A stretch of DNA of 13,856 nt, taken from Elusimicrobiota bacterium. Its GTDB lineage: Bacteria; Elusimicrobiota; Elusimicrobia; UBA1565; UBA9628. Location: positions 853 to 14,708 of the forward strand of contig JAQUNT010000009.1 of assembly GCA_028717525.1 (NCBI GenBank), given 5' to 3'. Shown piece after piece: positions 1-6,679 of this stretch. How positions within the stretch are numbered: position 1 is the first letter of the stretch; the number at the start of each line of letters is the position of its first letter. The notes under the pieces were generated by a model, which saw only the letters and a list, made by a program, of their open reading frames with translations, was not told the origin of the DNA and did not search any database. The position numbers were made by a program, and so were the translations under genes.

Positions 1-1
1 G

Positions 2-2368
2 GGCGCGCTCCTGGTCTCCGAAGGCTTCGTCAAAGAGGACCAGCTCCTCGAATTCGTGGCCCGGCAATGCGGGCTCGAGCGCATCGACCTGGCCCGGCTC
101 CCCGCGATCCCGGACGAGGCCCTCCTGACCGTGCCCAAGGCGCTGGCGCGCAAGCACATGCTGATCCCGGTCGACAAGACGCCGGAGCGCCTGACCGTGG
201 CCATCGCCGACCCCCTCAACGTCATGATCCTGGACGACCTCAAGATCATAGCGGGCTGCGAGGTCACGGCCACGCTGGCTTCCGAGCGCGACATCGTGGC
301 CGCCCAGGACAAGTTCTACCGCCAGCTCCGTAAGAGCGCCAAGGCCGCCCGCGCCAAGTCCCCGGAGGCGCCCGCGGACGCCGGCGATGTGATCGCCCTG
401 GACCTCCCGCGCCGCCTGGCCAACACCCTCGTCGAGCGGGGGACCCTCACCCAGGCCCAGCTCGAGGAGGCGCTGGATATCCGCAAGCAGTCCCAGCGCA
501 AGCTGGGCTCGATCCTCGTCAGCAAGGGTTACATCGGGCCGGAGAAGCTGCTCGAGTTCGTGGCCCAGGAATGCGGACTCGCCTGCATCAGCATGTCCAG
601 TATCGCGGAGATCTCCAGGGACGTGACCGCCTTGGTCCCCAAGAAGCTCGCGCGCCAGCATACCCTCATCCCCTTCAACAAGACCGGGCAGACCCTGATG
701 GTCGCGATCTCCGATCCGCTCAACGTCCTGGTCCTGGACGAGCTCAAGCTCCTGACGGGCTGCGACGTGAAGGCGGTCCTGGCCCCGGCGGCCGAGATCA
801 AGGCCGCCATCACGGCGCACTACGAGAAGAAGGCCGAGTCGGCCTGGGCGCAGGCCGCGCCGGAAGAGCCCGAGGAGGAGCCTGAGGAGGAGGCCCAGGA
901 GGCCGGGCCGGAGGAGTCCGAGGAGGCCTGGGAGCTGCCGGCCGACGCCGCCTGGGCGGAGGCCGAGGCTCCCGCGGAGACCGCCGAAAAGGACGGCGAG
1001 GTCGACTACGAAGAGGCCGAGAGCAGGCTCGGCCAGATGGTGGAGCAGGCCCGGGAGATGGCCGCGTCGGTGGCCAGCACGGACGTGGAGCTGCAGGACG
1101 AGAAGGTCGACGTCTCGGAGGTCGACCCCGGCACGCCTGAGGTCCAGAAGATCGTCAACGCCGTGATCATGAACGCCTTGACCATGAAGGCCTCGGACAT
1201 CCACATCGAGCCCTTCGAAGACCCGGCGGGGCGGCACTCCCGGGTGCGGGTGCGCTACCGGGTCGATGGGGTGCTCCGGCGCGGCAAGCTCTCCGTCATC
1301 CCCTGGATGTACCGCAGCGCGGTCATGATCAAGATCAAGATCCTGACCGAGACCATGAACATCACGGAGCGCCGCATCCCGCAGACCGGCCACATCCACA
1401 TCATGGCCAGGAACCACCCCATCGAGTTCCGGGTCGAGATGATCCCCACGGTGTACGGCGAGTCCTGCGTGCTGCGCGTGATGGACCGCCGGGAGATGCT
1501 GGTGGACGTCAACAAGCTCGGCTTCCTGCCGGACATGCACGAGAAGTTCCTGGGCCTCTTCAAGGGGATCGGCGGCAAGAAGAACTTCGGGCTCGTCCTG
1601 GTCTGCGGCCCCTCGGGCTCCGGCAAGTCCACCACCCTCTACGCCGCCCTGAACCACATCAAGCGGCCGGACATCAAGATCTGGACGGCCGAGAACCCCG
1701 TGGAGTACAACATCATGGGCGTGGTCCAGGTCTCCGTCAACCCGGACATCAAGCTGGGGGAGGGCAAACATTTCAACTTCGCCTCGTCTTTGCGCTCCTT
1801 CCTGCGCCTGGACCCGGACGTCATCATGGTCGGCGAGATCCGCGACGAGGAGACGGCCGAGATCGCCATGGAGGCGGCCATGACCGGGCACCTGGTCCTG
1901 GCCACCCTCCACACCACCGACGCCCCCTCCTCGGTCAGCCGTCTGGTCGGGATGGGGCTGCCGGGGTACCTGATCGCCGACACGCTCAAGGCGGTGCTGG
2001 CCCAGCGGCTCAGCCGCCGCCTCTGCGCGGACTGCCGGGAGGAGTACGACCCGCCGCCCGAGGAGGCGGAGGTCTTCAAGGCCAACCGCGTGGCGCTGCC
2101 CCCCGGCACGAAGCTCTACCGGGCCAAAGGCTGCCCGAAATGCATGATGAGCGGCTTCCGGGGGCGCCTGGGCATGTACGAGCTGATGGTGGTGGGCGAC
2201 CACGTCCGGGAGGCCTGCCACAAGGACGTCTCCGCCTCCAACGTGTGCCAGGCGGCGATGCAGGACGGCATGCATCTCCTGATCCAGGACTCCCTGGAGA
2301 AGGCCAAGGCCGGGCTGACCAGCCTGCAAGAGGTGCTGGGCAAGACTGGAGAGATCAGTGTCGACTAG
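2..2368 (+). CDS. pilB: PilB/GspE-type assembly ATPase with tandem MshEN (T2SSE_N) domains, 5' partial
   Basis: Hexameric cytoplasmic ATPase that powers type IV pilus (or type II secretion) assembly. The frame is open to the window edge and already encodes domain sequence at base 2, so the true start lies upstream; the GTG at 56 is internal. Two copies of an N-terminal T2SSE_N/MshEN-like domain are visible: one from the edge to about 325, the other about 410-830 (LGSILVSKGYI and IPFNKTGQTLMVAISDPLNV, matching LLVSEGFV and IPVDKTPERLTVAIADPLNV of copy one). MshEN domains of this family bind c-di-GMP. A Glu-rich linker follows (about 857-1015), then the motor: N2 domain with ASDIHIEPFED (near 1190), Walker A GPSGSGKST (1607-1633), Asp/Walker B boxes around LRLDPDVIMVGEIRD (1800-1845), His box TGHLVLATLHTTDAP, and a C-terminal four-Cys zinc site (LCADC, CPKC). 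The sequence around Walker B is PilB/GspE-like, not PilT-like. It overlaps the next gene by 11 bases. Pilus versus secretion assignment is uncertain. Confidence 0.93.
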   Translation, partial: GALLVSEGFVKEDQLLEFVARQCGLERIDLARLPAIPDEALLTVPKALARKHMLIPVDKTPERLTVAIADPLNVMILDDLKIIAGCEVTATLASERDIVAAQDKFYRQLRKSAKAARAKSPEAPADAGDVIALDLPRRLANTLVERGTLTQAQLEEALDIRKQSQRKLGSILVSKGYIGPEKLLEFVAQECGLACISMSSIAEISRDVTALVPKKLARQHTLIPFNKTGQTLMVAISDPLNVLVLDELKLLTGCDVKAVLAPAAEIKAAITAHYEKKAESAWAQAAPEEPEEEPEEEAQEAGPEESEEAWELPADAAWAEAEAPAETAEKDGEVDYEEAESRLGQMVEQAREMAASVASTDVELQDEKVDVSEVDPGTPEVQKIVNAVIMNALTMKASDIHIEPFEDPAGRHSRVRVRYRVDGVLRRGKLSVIPWMYRSAVMIKIKILTETMNITERRIPQTGHIHIMARNHPIEFRVEMIPTVYGESCVLRVMDRREMLVDVNKLGFLPDMHEKFLGLFKGIGGKKNFGLVLVCGPSGSGKSTTLYAALNHIKRPDIKIWTAENPVEYNIMGVVQVSVNPDIKLGEGKHFNFASSLRSFLRLDPDVIMVGEIRDEETAEIAMEAAMTGHLVLATLHTTDAPSSVSRLVGMGLPGYLIADTLKAVLAQRLSRRLCADCREEYDPPPEEAEVFKANRVALPPGTKLYRAKGCPKCMMSGFRGRLGMYELMVVGDHVREACHKDVSASNVCQAAMQDGMHLLIQDSLEKAKAGLTSLQEVLGKTGEISVD

Positions 2369-3743
2369 GAAAGACGACCCCCGGGAAGACCCCAAGACGG
2401 GAGCCAAGGCGGAAGCGCCCGCCGGCGCCCAGCCCGAGGCCGAGCTCAAGGTCGGCCAGGAAGCAGCGGGCGCCAAGAAGGCGGAGATCACCGACGTCGA
2501 CAGCTCGGCGCCGGAGGTGGAGAAGTTCGCCCACGCCATGATCTTCGAGGCCATCGGCATGAAGGCCTCGGACATCCACATCGAGCCCTTCGACGACCCC
2601 AGCGGCAAGCACGCCAAGGTGATGGTGCGCTACCGCGTCGACGGCGCCCTGCGCGAGGGCAAGATGCGCATCCCCTGGTCCTACCGCAACGCCATCATCT
2701 CCAAGATCAAGATCATGACGGGCTCCATGAACATCTCCGACCGGCGCATCCCCCAATCGGGGCGCATCCAGGTCCTGGTCCGCGGCAACCCCATCGAGTT
2801 CCGGGTGGAGGTCATCCCCTCGGCCTTCGGGGAGGCCTGCGTGATGCGCATCCTGGACCGGGCCTCGGTCCAGGTGGACATCAAGACCATGGGGTTCATG
2901 CCCGACACCCAGGAGAGGTTCCTGGGCCTGCTGGAAGGGGTCGGGGGCAAGCGCAACTCGGGCCTCATCCTCTGCTGCGGCCCCACCGGCTCCGGCAAAT
3001 CCACGACCCTCTACGGGGCGCTCAACTACATCAACAAGCCGGAGATCAAGATCCTGACGGCCGAGAACCCCGTCGAGTACAACCTCGACGGGATCATCCA
3101 GGTCCCCATCAACCCCGAGATCAAGCTCGGGGAGGACAAGAGGTTCAATTTCGCGATGGCCCTGAGGTCCTTCGTGCGCCTGGACCCCGACGTGATCATG
3201 GTCGGCGAGATCCGCGACCAGGAGACGGCCGAGACCGCCATGGAGGCGGCCATGACCGGGCACCTGGTCTTCTCCACCATCCACACCAACGACGCCCCCT
3301 CGGCCATCGGCCGCCTGGTGGAGATGGGCATACCCGCCTACCTGGTCGCCAGCACGATCAAGGCGATCCTGGGACAGAGGCTGAGCCGCCGGCTCTGTCC
3401 CGAGTGCAAGACCTCCCACGATCCGACTCCCGAGGAGGCCGGGGTCTTCGCCGCCAACCGCGTGGACCTGCCCAAGGGCGCGAAGCTCTACGACAAGGGG
3501 CCGGGCTGCCCGAGATGCCGGGGCATGGGGTTCAAGGGACGCATGGGCCAGCATGAGCTGATGGTGATGAGCGACCGCCTGCGCGCGACCTGCATCAAGA
3601 ACGTCTCGGCGGACGTCCTGCGCGTCGTGGCCGTGGAGGAGGGGATGCGCCTGCTCATCCAGGACGGGCTGGAGAAGGCCAAGACGGGCATCACGACGGT
3701 CCGGGAGGTGCTCGGCGGCGGCGAGGAGGAGGCCAAGAAGTGA
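2358..3743 (+). CDS. second PilB/GspE-type ATPase, lacking the MshEN domain
   Basis: A 461-residue paralogue of the preceding ATPase, starting at GTG 2358 inside the end of that gene. A GGAGAG Shine-Dalgarno sits at 2348-2353, four bases before the GTG. After a short charged, probably disordered N-terminus (about residues 1-50) it goes straight into the N2 domain (ASDIHIEPFDD). Then follow Walker A GPTGSGKST (residues 208-216), LRLDPDVIMVGEIRD, the His box TGHLVFSTIHTNDAP, and a four-Cys zinc motif (LCPEC, CPRC). All catalytic motifs are intact, so it should be an active motor ATPase, but it lacks the nucleotide-sensing and platform-docking N1 domain usual in PilB/GspE. It could mix with the upstream ATPase, act as a signal-independent motor, or serve another pilus-like machine; the sequence does not decide. 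Similarity to the upstream gene is very high around Walker B, which suggests duplication. Confidence 0.93.
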   Translation: MSTRKDDPREDPKTGAKAEAPAGAQPEAELKVGQEAAGAKKAEITDVDSSAPEVEKFAHAMIFEAIGMKASDIHIEPFDDPSGKHAKVMVRYRVDGALREGKMRIPWSYRNAIISKIKIMTGSMNISDRRIPQSGRIQVLVRGNPIEFRVEVIPSAFGEACVMRILDRASVQVDIKTMGFMPDTQERFLGLLEGVGGKRNSGLILCCGPTGSGKSTTLYGALNYINKPEIKILTAENPVEYNLDGIIQVPINPEIKLGEDKRFNFAMALRSFVRLDPDVIMVGEIRDQETAETAMEAAMTGHLVFSTIHTNDAPSAIGRLVEMGIPAYLVASTIKAILGQRLSRRLCPECKTSHDPTPEEAGVFAANRVDLPKGAKLYDKGPGCPRCRGMGFKGRMGQHELMVMSDRLRATCIKNVSADVLRVVAVEEGMRLLIQDGLEKAKTGITTVREVLGGGEEEAKK

Positions 3744-3770
3744 TTTCCCGGCGCTGCGGAGACCAAAATC

Positions 3771-3779
3771 TGTTAGAAT
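3771..3779 (+). promoter_or_regulatory. candidate extended -10 promoter for the response regulator gene
   Basis: TGTTAGAAT at 3771-3779 matches the extended -10 form TGnTATAAT, with TAGAAT at 3774-3779. It lies in the only non-coding gap of any size (63 bases) in the plus-strand run, 27 bases before the ATG at 3807. No convincing -35 is visible at 16-18 bp spacing, which is tolerated for extended -10 promoters. It could start a transcript covering the response regulator and the genes that follow. Confidence 0.45.
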
Positions 3780-3806
3780 CTACCCACAAAACCCCAGGGA
3801 CAAACC

Positions 3807-4187
3807 ATGGCGGATAAGAAGCGCATACTGGTCGCGGACGACGATCCCGACCTGCTCGATCTCCTGGAGCGGGACCTGGCCCATCACGGCTACGAGACCC
3901 TGAAGGCCGCCAACGGCAAGGAGACCCTCCAGATCGCCCTGGCCGAGAAGCTCGACCTCATCCTCCTCGACGTGATGATGCCCTACATCGACGGCTACCA
4001 CGTCGCCTACGAGATCACCAACAAGCTGGGCGCCCAGGCTCCCTACATCCTGATCATGACCAGCCGCGACACGACCCGGGAGAAGGGGATCGCCCTCATG
4101 AGCGGGGCCCACGAGGTGATCCAGAAGCCCTTCGAGATGGCCAAGCTCCACGAGCGCGTGGCCGCGGCCCTGGATTCCAAGCCGTGA
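3807..4187 (+). CDS. single-domain response regulator (CheY-like receiver)
   Basis: A 126-residue stand-alone receiver domain that takes phosphate from a histidine kinase and signals by protein contact. The acidic pocket is D11-D13 (VADDDPD), the phospho-acceptor is D55 (ILLDVMMP), the switch Thr is T85 (IMTS), and the conserved Lys is K107 (QKPF). There is no DNA-binding or enzymatic output domain; the receiver fills the whole protein. The ATG at 3807 is supported by AGGGA at 3796-3800, six bases upstream. It lies directly after two pilus-type ATPases and ten bases before an exported protein gene. Receivers beside pilB genes often act in motility control (PilG/PilH or CheY type), so a pilus regulatory role is plausible, but the kinase and target are not in the window. 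Confidence 0.93.
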   Translation: MADKKRILVADDDPDLLDLLERDLAHHGYETLKAANGKETLQIALAEKLDLILLDVMMPYIDGYHVAYEITNKLGAQAPYILIMTSRDTTREKGIALMSGAHEVIQKPFEMAKLHERVAAALDSKP

Positions 4188-4197
4188 AGGAGACCCT

Positions 4198-5025
4198 TTG
4201 CTGATCAGAGCGGGCGTGCTGGCGGCGTTCCTGTCGGTCTGGGCTGGGACGCCCGGGCGGGCAGCCGAGCCCCCGGAGGCTCCGGCGGACCTCAAGCCCA
4301 TCAAGATCCGCCCCAAGCGCATCGAGGCGCCCCGGCAGCGGCCCGAGGGGAGCGAGAGCACCGGCCTCAACGCGGCCGAGGCCGCCGTCATCGACGCCCC
4401 CACGGCCGCGGTCCTGGACTACGGCGGCTACTCCTCCCAGACCAGGGCCTATTCCCACGGGGGCCTGCTGGAGTACGCTTCGTTCGGGGTCTACCCCCGG
4501 CTGAACCTGGGGGCGTCGCTGGCCATCAACGGCCTCATCGGCAACGACACCACGGTGCGCGTCCGGCCGCCCGAGGTCCAGGTCAAATTCCGCTGCTACG
4601 ACGGCGACCGCTACCTGCCGGCCCTGGGGGTCGGCTACGACGGGCAGGGCTACGACTACAGCCCTGTGGAGAAGAAGTTCCACGACCGCCAGCGCGGCTT
4701 CTACGTGGTGGCCACCCAGGAGCTCGGCCTGCCCGGCCTGCAGGCCCATCCCTCGTTCAACATCTCGGATTTCGACTCCAACTCCATCTTCGGCTCCATC
4801 CCCTTGACCTACGGCATCCAGGACAAGGCCGTGGTCCTCTTCGAGTGGGACAACATCGGCAATTTCAACGACAGCCGGATCAACTCGGGCCTGCGCGTGT
4901 ACCTCACTCCCAAGCTGCGGGTGGATTTCGCCGTGCGCCGCATCGGACAGGGCGGCTGGTTCGCGGACAACACCTCCCGCGGCCCGGAGCGCATCGTGCA
5001 GCTCAAATACAGCGGAAGCTTCTAG
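4198..5025 (+). CDS. exported protein, predicted outer-membrane beta-barrel, function unknown
   Basis: A 275-residue protein with a signal peptide (MLIRAGVLAAFLSVWAGTPG, cleavage probably near residue 23), then a Pro/Lys/Arg-rich linker to about residue 50. The rest alternates polar and hydrophobic residues with many Gly and aromatic residues (YASFGVYPRLNLGASLAI, SIPLTYGIQDKAVVLFEW, NSGLRVYLTPKLRVDFAVRR), as in outer-membrane beta-strands. The C-terminus (RIVQLKYSGSF) ends in Phe, matching the BAM-recognised beta-signal. The start is TTG at 4198, five bases after AAGGAG (4187-4192), which overlaps the TGA of the response regulator. The segment around LPALGVGYDGQGYDYS loosely recalls YjbH-like barrels linked to exopolysaccharide, but I do not recognise the family. 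It sits 17 bases before the phosphofructokinase gene and is probably co-transcribed with its neighbours. It is short for a large porin, enough for perhaps 8-12 strands. Confidence 0.85.
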   Translation: MLIRAGVLAAFLSVWAGTPGRAAEPPEAPADLKPIKIRPKRIEAPRQRPEGSESTGLNAAEAAVIDAPTAAVLDYGGYSSQTRAYSHGGLLEYASFGVYPRLNLGASLAINGLIGNDTTVRVRPPEVQVKFRCYDGDRYLPALGVGYDGQGYDYSPVEKKFHDRQRGFYVVATQELGLPGLQAHPSFNISDFDSNSIFGSIPLTYGIQDKAVVLFEWDNIGNFNDSRINSGLRVYLTPKLRVDFAVRRIGQGGWFADNTSRGPERIVQLKYSGSF

Positions 5026-5042
5026 CCAGGAGGATCTCGCTC

Positions 5043-6113
5043 ATGACCAAGAAAGGCAGGCGCGTCGGCATACTCACCGGGGGCGGCGACTGCCCCGGAT
5101 TGAATCCGGCCATCCGCGGCGCGGTCATCCAGGCCGCGGCCCTGGGCTACGAGTGCCTCGGCCTGCAGGAGGGCTGGAAGGGGATGCTGACGGGCGAGCA
5201 CCAGGTCCTGGCCCCGGCGGACGTGGCCGAGATCGTGGGCAAGGGGGGCACCATCCTGGGCACCTCCCGCACCAACCCGTACAAGAAAGAGAACGGGGTG
5301 CCCGCGGTCCTGGAGACCTTCAAGAGGCTGGGCCTCGACGCCCTCATCGCCATGGGCGGCGAGGACACCTTGGGGGTCGCCTCCAAGCTCCACAAGGAGC
5401 ACAAGTGCGCCGTGGTCGGCGTGCCCAAGACCATGGACAACGACCTTTCCGCCACCGACTTCACCTTCGGCTTCGACACCGCGGCCACCCTGGCCATGGA
5501 GGCCGCCGAGCGCCTCGTGGACACCGGCCGCAGCCACCGCCGCATCATGGTCCTGGAGGTCATGGGCCGCCACGCCGGCTGGGTCGCCCTCTACACCGCG
5601 ATGGGCGCGGGGGCCGACTACGTCTGCCTGCCCGAGCGCAGGGTGGACGTGGAGGACATGGCCCGGCGCCTGAAGGAGGCCCACGCGCGCAAGAAGGTCG
5701 CGCTGGTGGTGGCCTCCGAGGCCCTGGAGATGGGCGAGACGGGCATGGAGGAGGTCGACGAGTTCGGGCACATGATCCTCAAGAAGCGCGGAGTGGCCGA
5801 GAAGCTCGCCGAGATCATCGAGAAGAAGACCGGCGTCGAGACGCGCAGCGCGGTCATCGGCCACATGCAGCGCGGCGGGCCGCCCACCATGTTCGACCGC
5901 ATCCTGGGCACGCGCGTCGGGGTCAAGGCCGCCCAGCTCGCGGCCGAGGGCAAGTTCGGCCAGATGGTGGCCCTGCGCGGCAACGAGGTCGTGGGAGTCC
6001 CCCTGGACAAGGCCACCGGTACCCTGAAGACCGTGACGCCGGAGTGGCTGGCCCTGGCGGACTTGGTCTGCACGGGCTGCGCCGCCAAGGCCAAGGCCCT
6101 GGCGCCCCGATAG
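5043..6113 (+). CDS. pfp: 6-phosphofructokinase, pyrophosphate-type (PFK group III)
   Basis: A 356-residue phosphofructokinase that converts fructose 6-phosphate to fructose 1,6-bisphosphate in the cytoplasm. Motifs in order: GGGDCPGLNPAIRG (residues 13-26, phosphate donor site), MGGEDTLGVASKL, VGVPKTMDNDLSATDF with catalytic Asp, FGFDTA, VMGRHAGWVAL, and HMQRGGPPTMFDRILGTR. In ATP-PFK of E. coli numbering, positions 104 and 124 are Gly; here they are Asp (GGED) and Lys (PKT), the pair associated with pyrophosphate as phosphate donor. The enzyme would then be reversible and serve glycolysis and gluconeogenesis. The ATG at 5043 has AGGAGG at 5028-5033; the frame is open further upstream, but that part overlaps the barrel gene. 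The next gene begins three bases after its stop. Family assignment is firm; donor preference is inferred from two residues. Confidence 0.93.
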   Translation: MTKKGRRVGILTGGGDCPGLNPAIRGAVIQAAALGYECLGLQEGWKGMLTGEHQVLAPADVAEIVGKGGTILGTSRTNPYKKENGVPAVLETFKRLGLDALIAMGGEDTLGVASKLHKEHKCAVVGVPKTMDNDLSATDFTFGFDTAATLAMEAAERLVDTGRSHRRIMVLEVMGRHAGWVALYTAMGAGADYVCLPERRVDVEDMARRLKEAHARKKVALVVASEALEMGETGMEEVDEFGHMILKKRGVAEKLAEIIEKKTGVETRSAVIGHMQRGGPPTMFDRILGTRVGVKAAQLAAEGKFGQMVALRGNEVVGVPLDKATGTLKTVTPEWLALADLVCTGCAAKAKALAPR

Positions 6114-6116
6114 GCC

Positions 6117-6677
6117 ATGGCCGAGCCCCAGAAGTTCCAGCGCCGCACCGTCCTGGTCAAGCGCCAGCTCCAGTTCAAATACGTGGGGCTGGTTTTCCTC
6201 AGCGTCCTGTGCGCCTCGCTGATCATCGGCGGGGACATCTACTACAACATGTACCGCCTCATCATGAACGAGGCGCCGTCTTTGGCCGCGGCCGCGGCGC
6301 AGTTCAACGCCATCATCCTGGTCAAGCTCGTCCTCTACCTGGCCCTGATGCTGCTCATCTCGGTCTTCGTCTCCCATCGCTTCGCCGGGCCCATCTTCCG
6401 CTTCGAGAGGTCGGCCCAGAGCGTGGCCAAGGGCGACCTGACCCATCGGGTGTCCCTGCGCACGGGCGACGAGCTTATGGAGCTGCAGGAGGAGTTCAAC
6501 GCCATGATCGCCGGCCTGCAGGCGCTGGTCCAGAAGGACCGCAGCCTCGCCGAGCACCTGGCCGCGCGCGTGGACGAGATCGCCCGGAAGCTGCCGGAAG
6601 GCGCCGCGGCCGCGCGCGCGGACCTGGCCTCGCTCAAGCTCGAGCTCCAGCATCTGACCCAGGCCTTCAAAGTCTAG
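6117..6677 (+). CDS. two-TM membrane protein with HAMP domain and no output module
   Basis: A 186-residue inner-membrane protein. A basic N-terminus (FQRRTVLVKRQLQFK) precedes TM1 (about residues 22-42); a short periplasmic loop of about 20 residues follows; TM2 spans about 65-86. A HAMP domain (about 87-139) begins HRFAGPIFRFERSAQSVAKG and continues with the DELMELQEEFNAM helix. The tail (140-186) is helical and probably coiled coil. HAMP domains normally pass signals to a kinase, cyclase or chemoreceptor module, and none is present here. The loop between the TMs is too small for a full sensor domain. It may scaffold or relay to a partner, possibly linked to the response regulator upstream. 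The ATG lies three bases after the pfk stop without a clear Shine-Dalgarno, so translation is probably coupled. Confidence 0.88.
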   Translation: MAEPQKFQRRTVLVKRQLQFKYVGLVFLSVLCASLIIGGDIYYNMYRLIMNEAPSLAAAAAQFNAIILVKLVLYLALMLLISVFVSHRFAGPIFRFERSAQSVAKGDLTHRVSLRTGDELMELQEEFNAMIAGLQALVQKDRSLAEHLAARVDEIARKLPEGAAAARADLASLKLELQHLTQAFKV

Positions 6678-6679
6678 CG

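Noticed and set aside
56..58. GTG as the start of the first ATPase
   Set aside because: The frame is open to base 2 and the residues before the GTG (GALLVSEGFVKEDQLLEF) match the same segment of the second repeat, so the gene begins outside the window.
857..1015. GAG-rich stretch as a DNA repeat or microsatellite
   Set aside because: The triplets follow the reading frame and encode an irregular Glu-rich interdomain linker; there is no exact repeated unit.
4845..5042. Upstream start for phosphofructokinase
   Set aside because: The extra 66 residues are an out-of-frame reading of the barrel gene, whereas ATG 5043 has AGGAGG and the usual short lead to the GGGDCPGLN motif.
5153..6679. N-terminal extension of the TolC-family gene by about 500 codons
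   Set aside because: The extension is Arg/Gly/Pro-rich shadow sequence of pfk and the HAMP gene; a signal-peptide-like start at 6680 fits the family.
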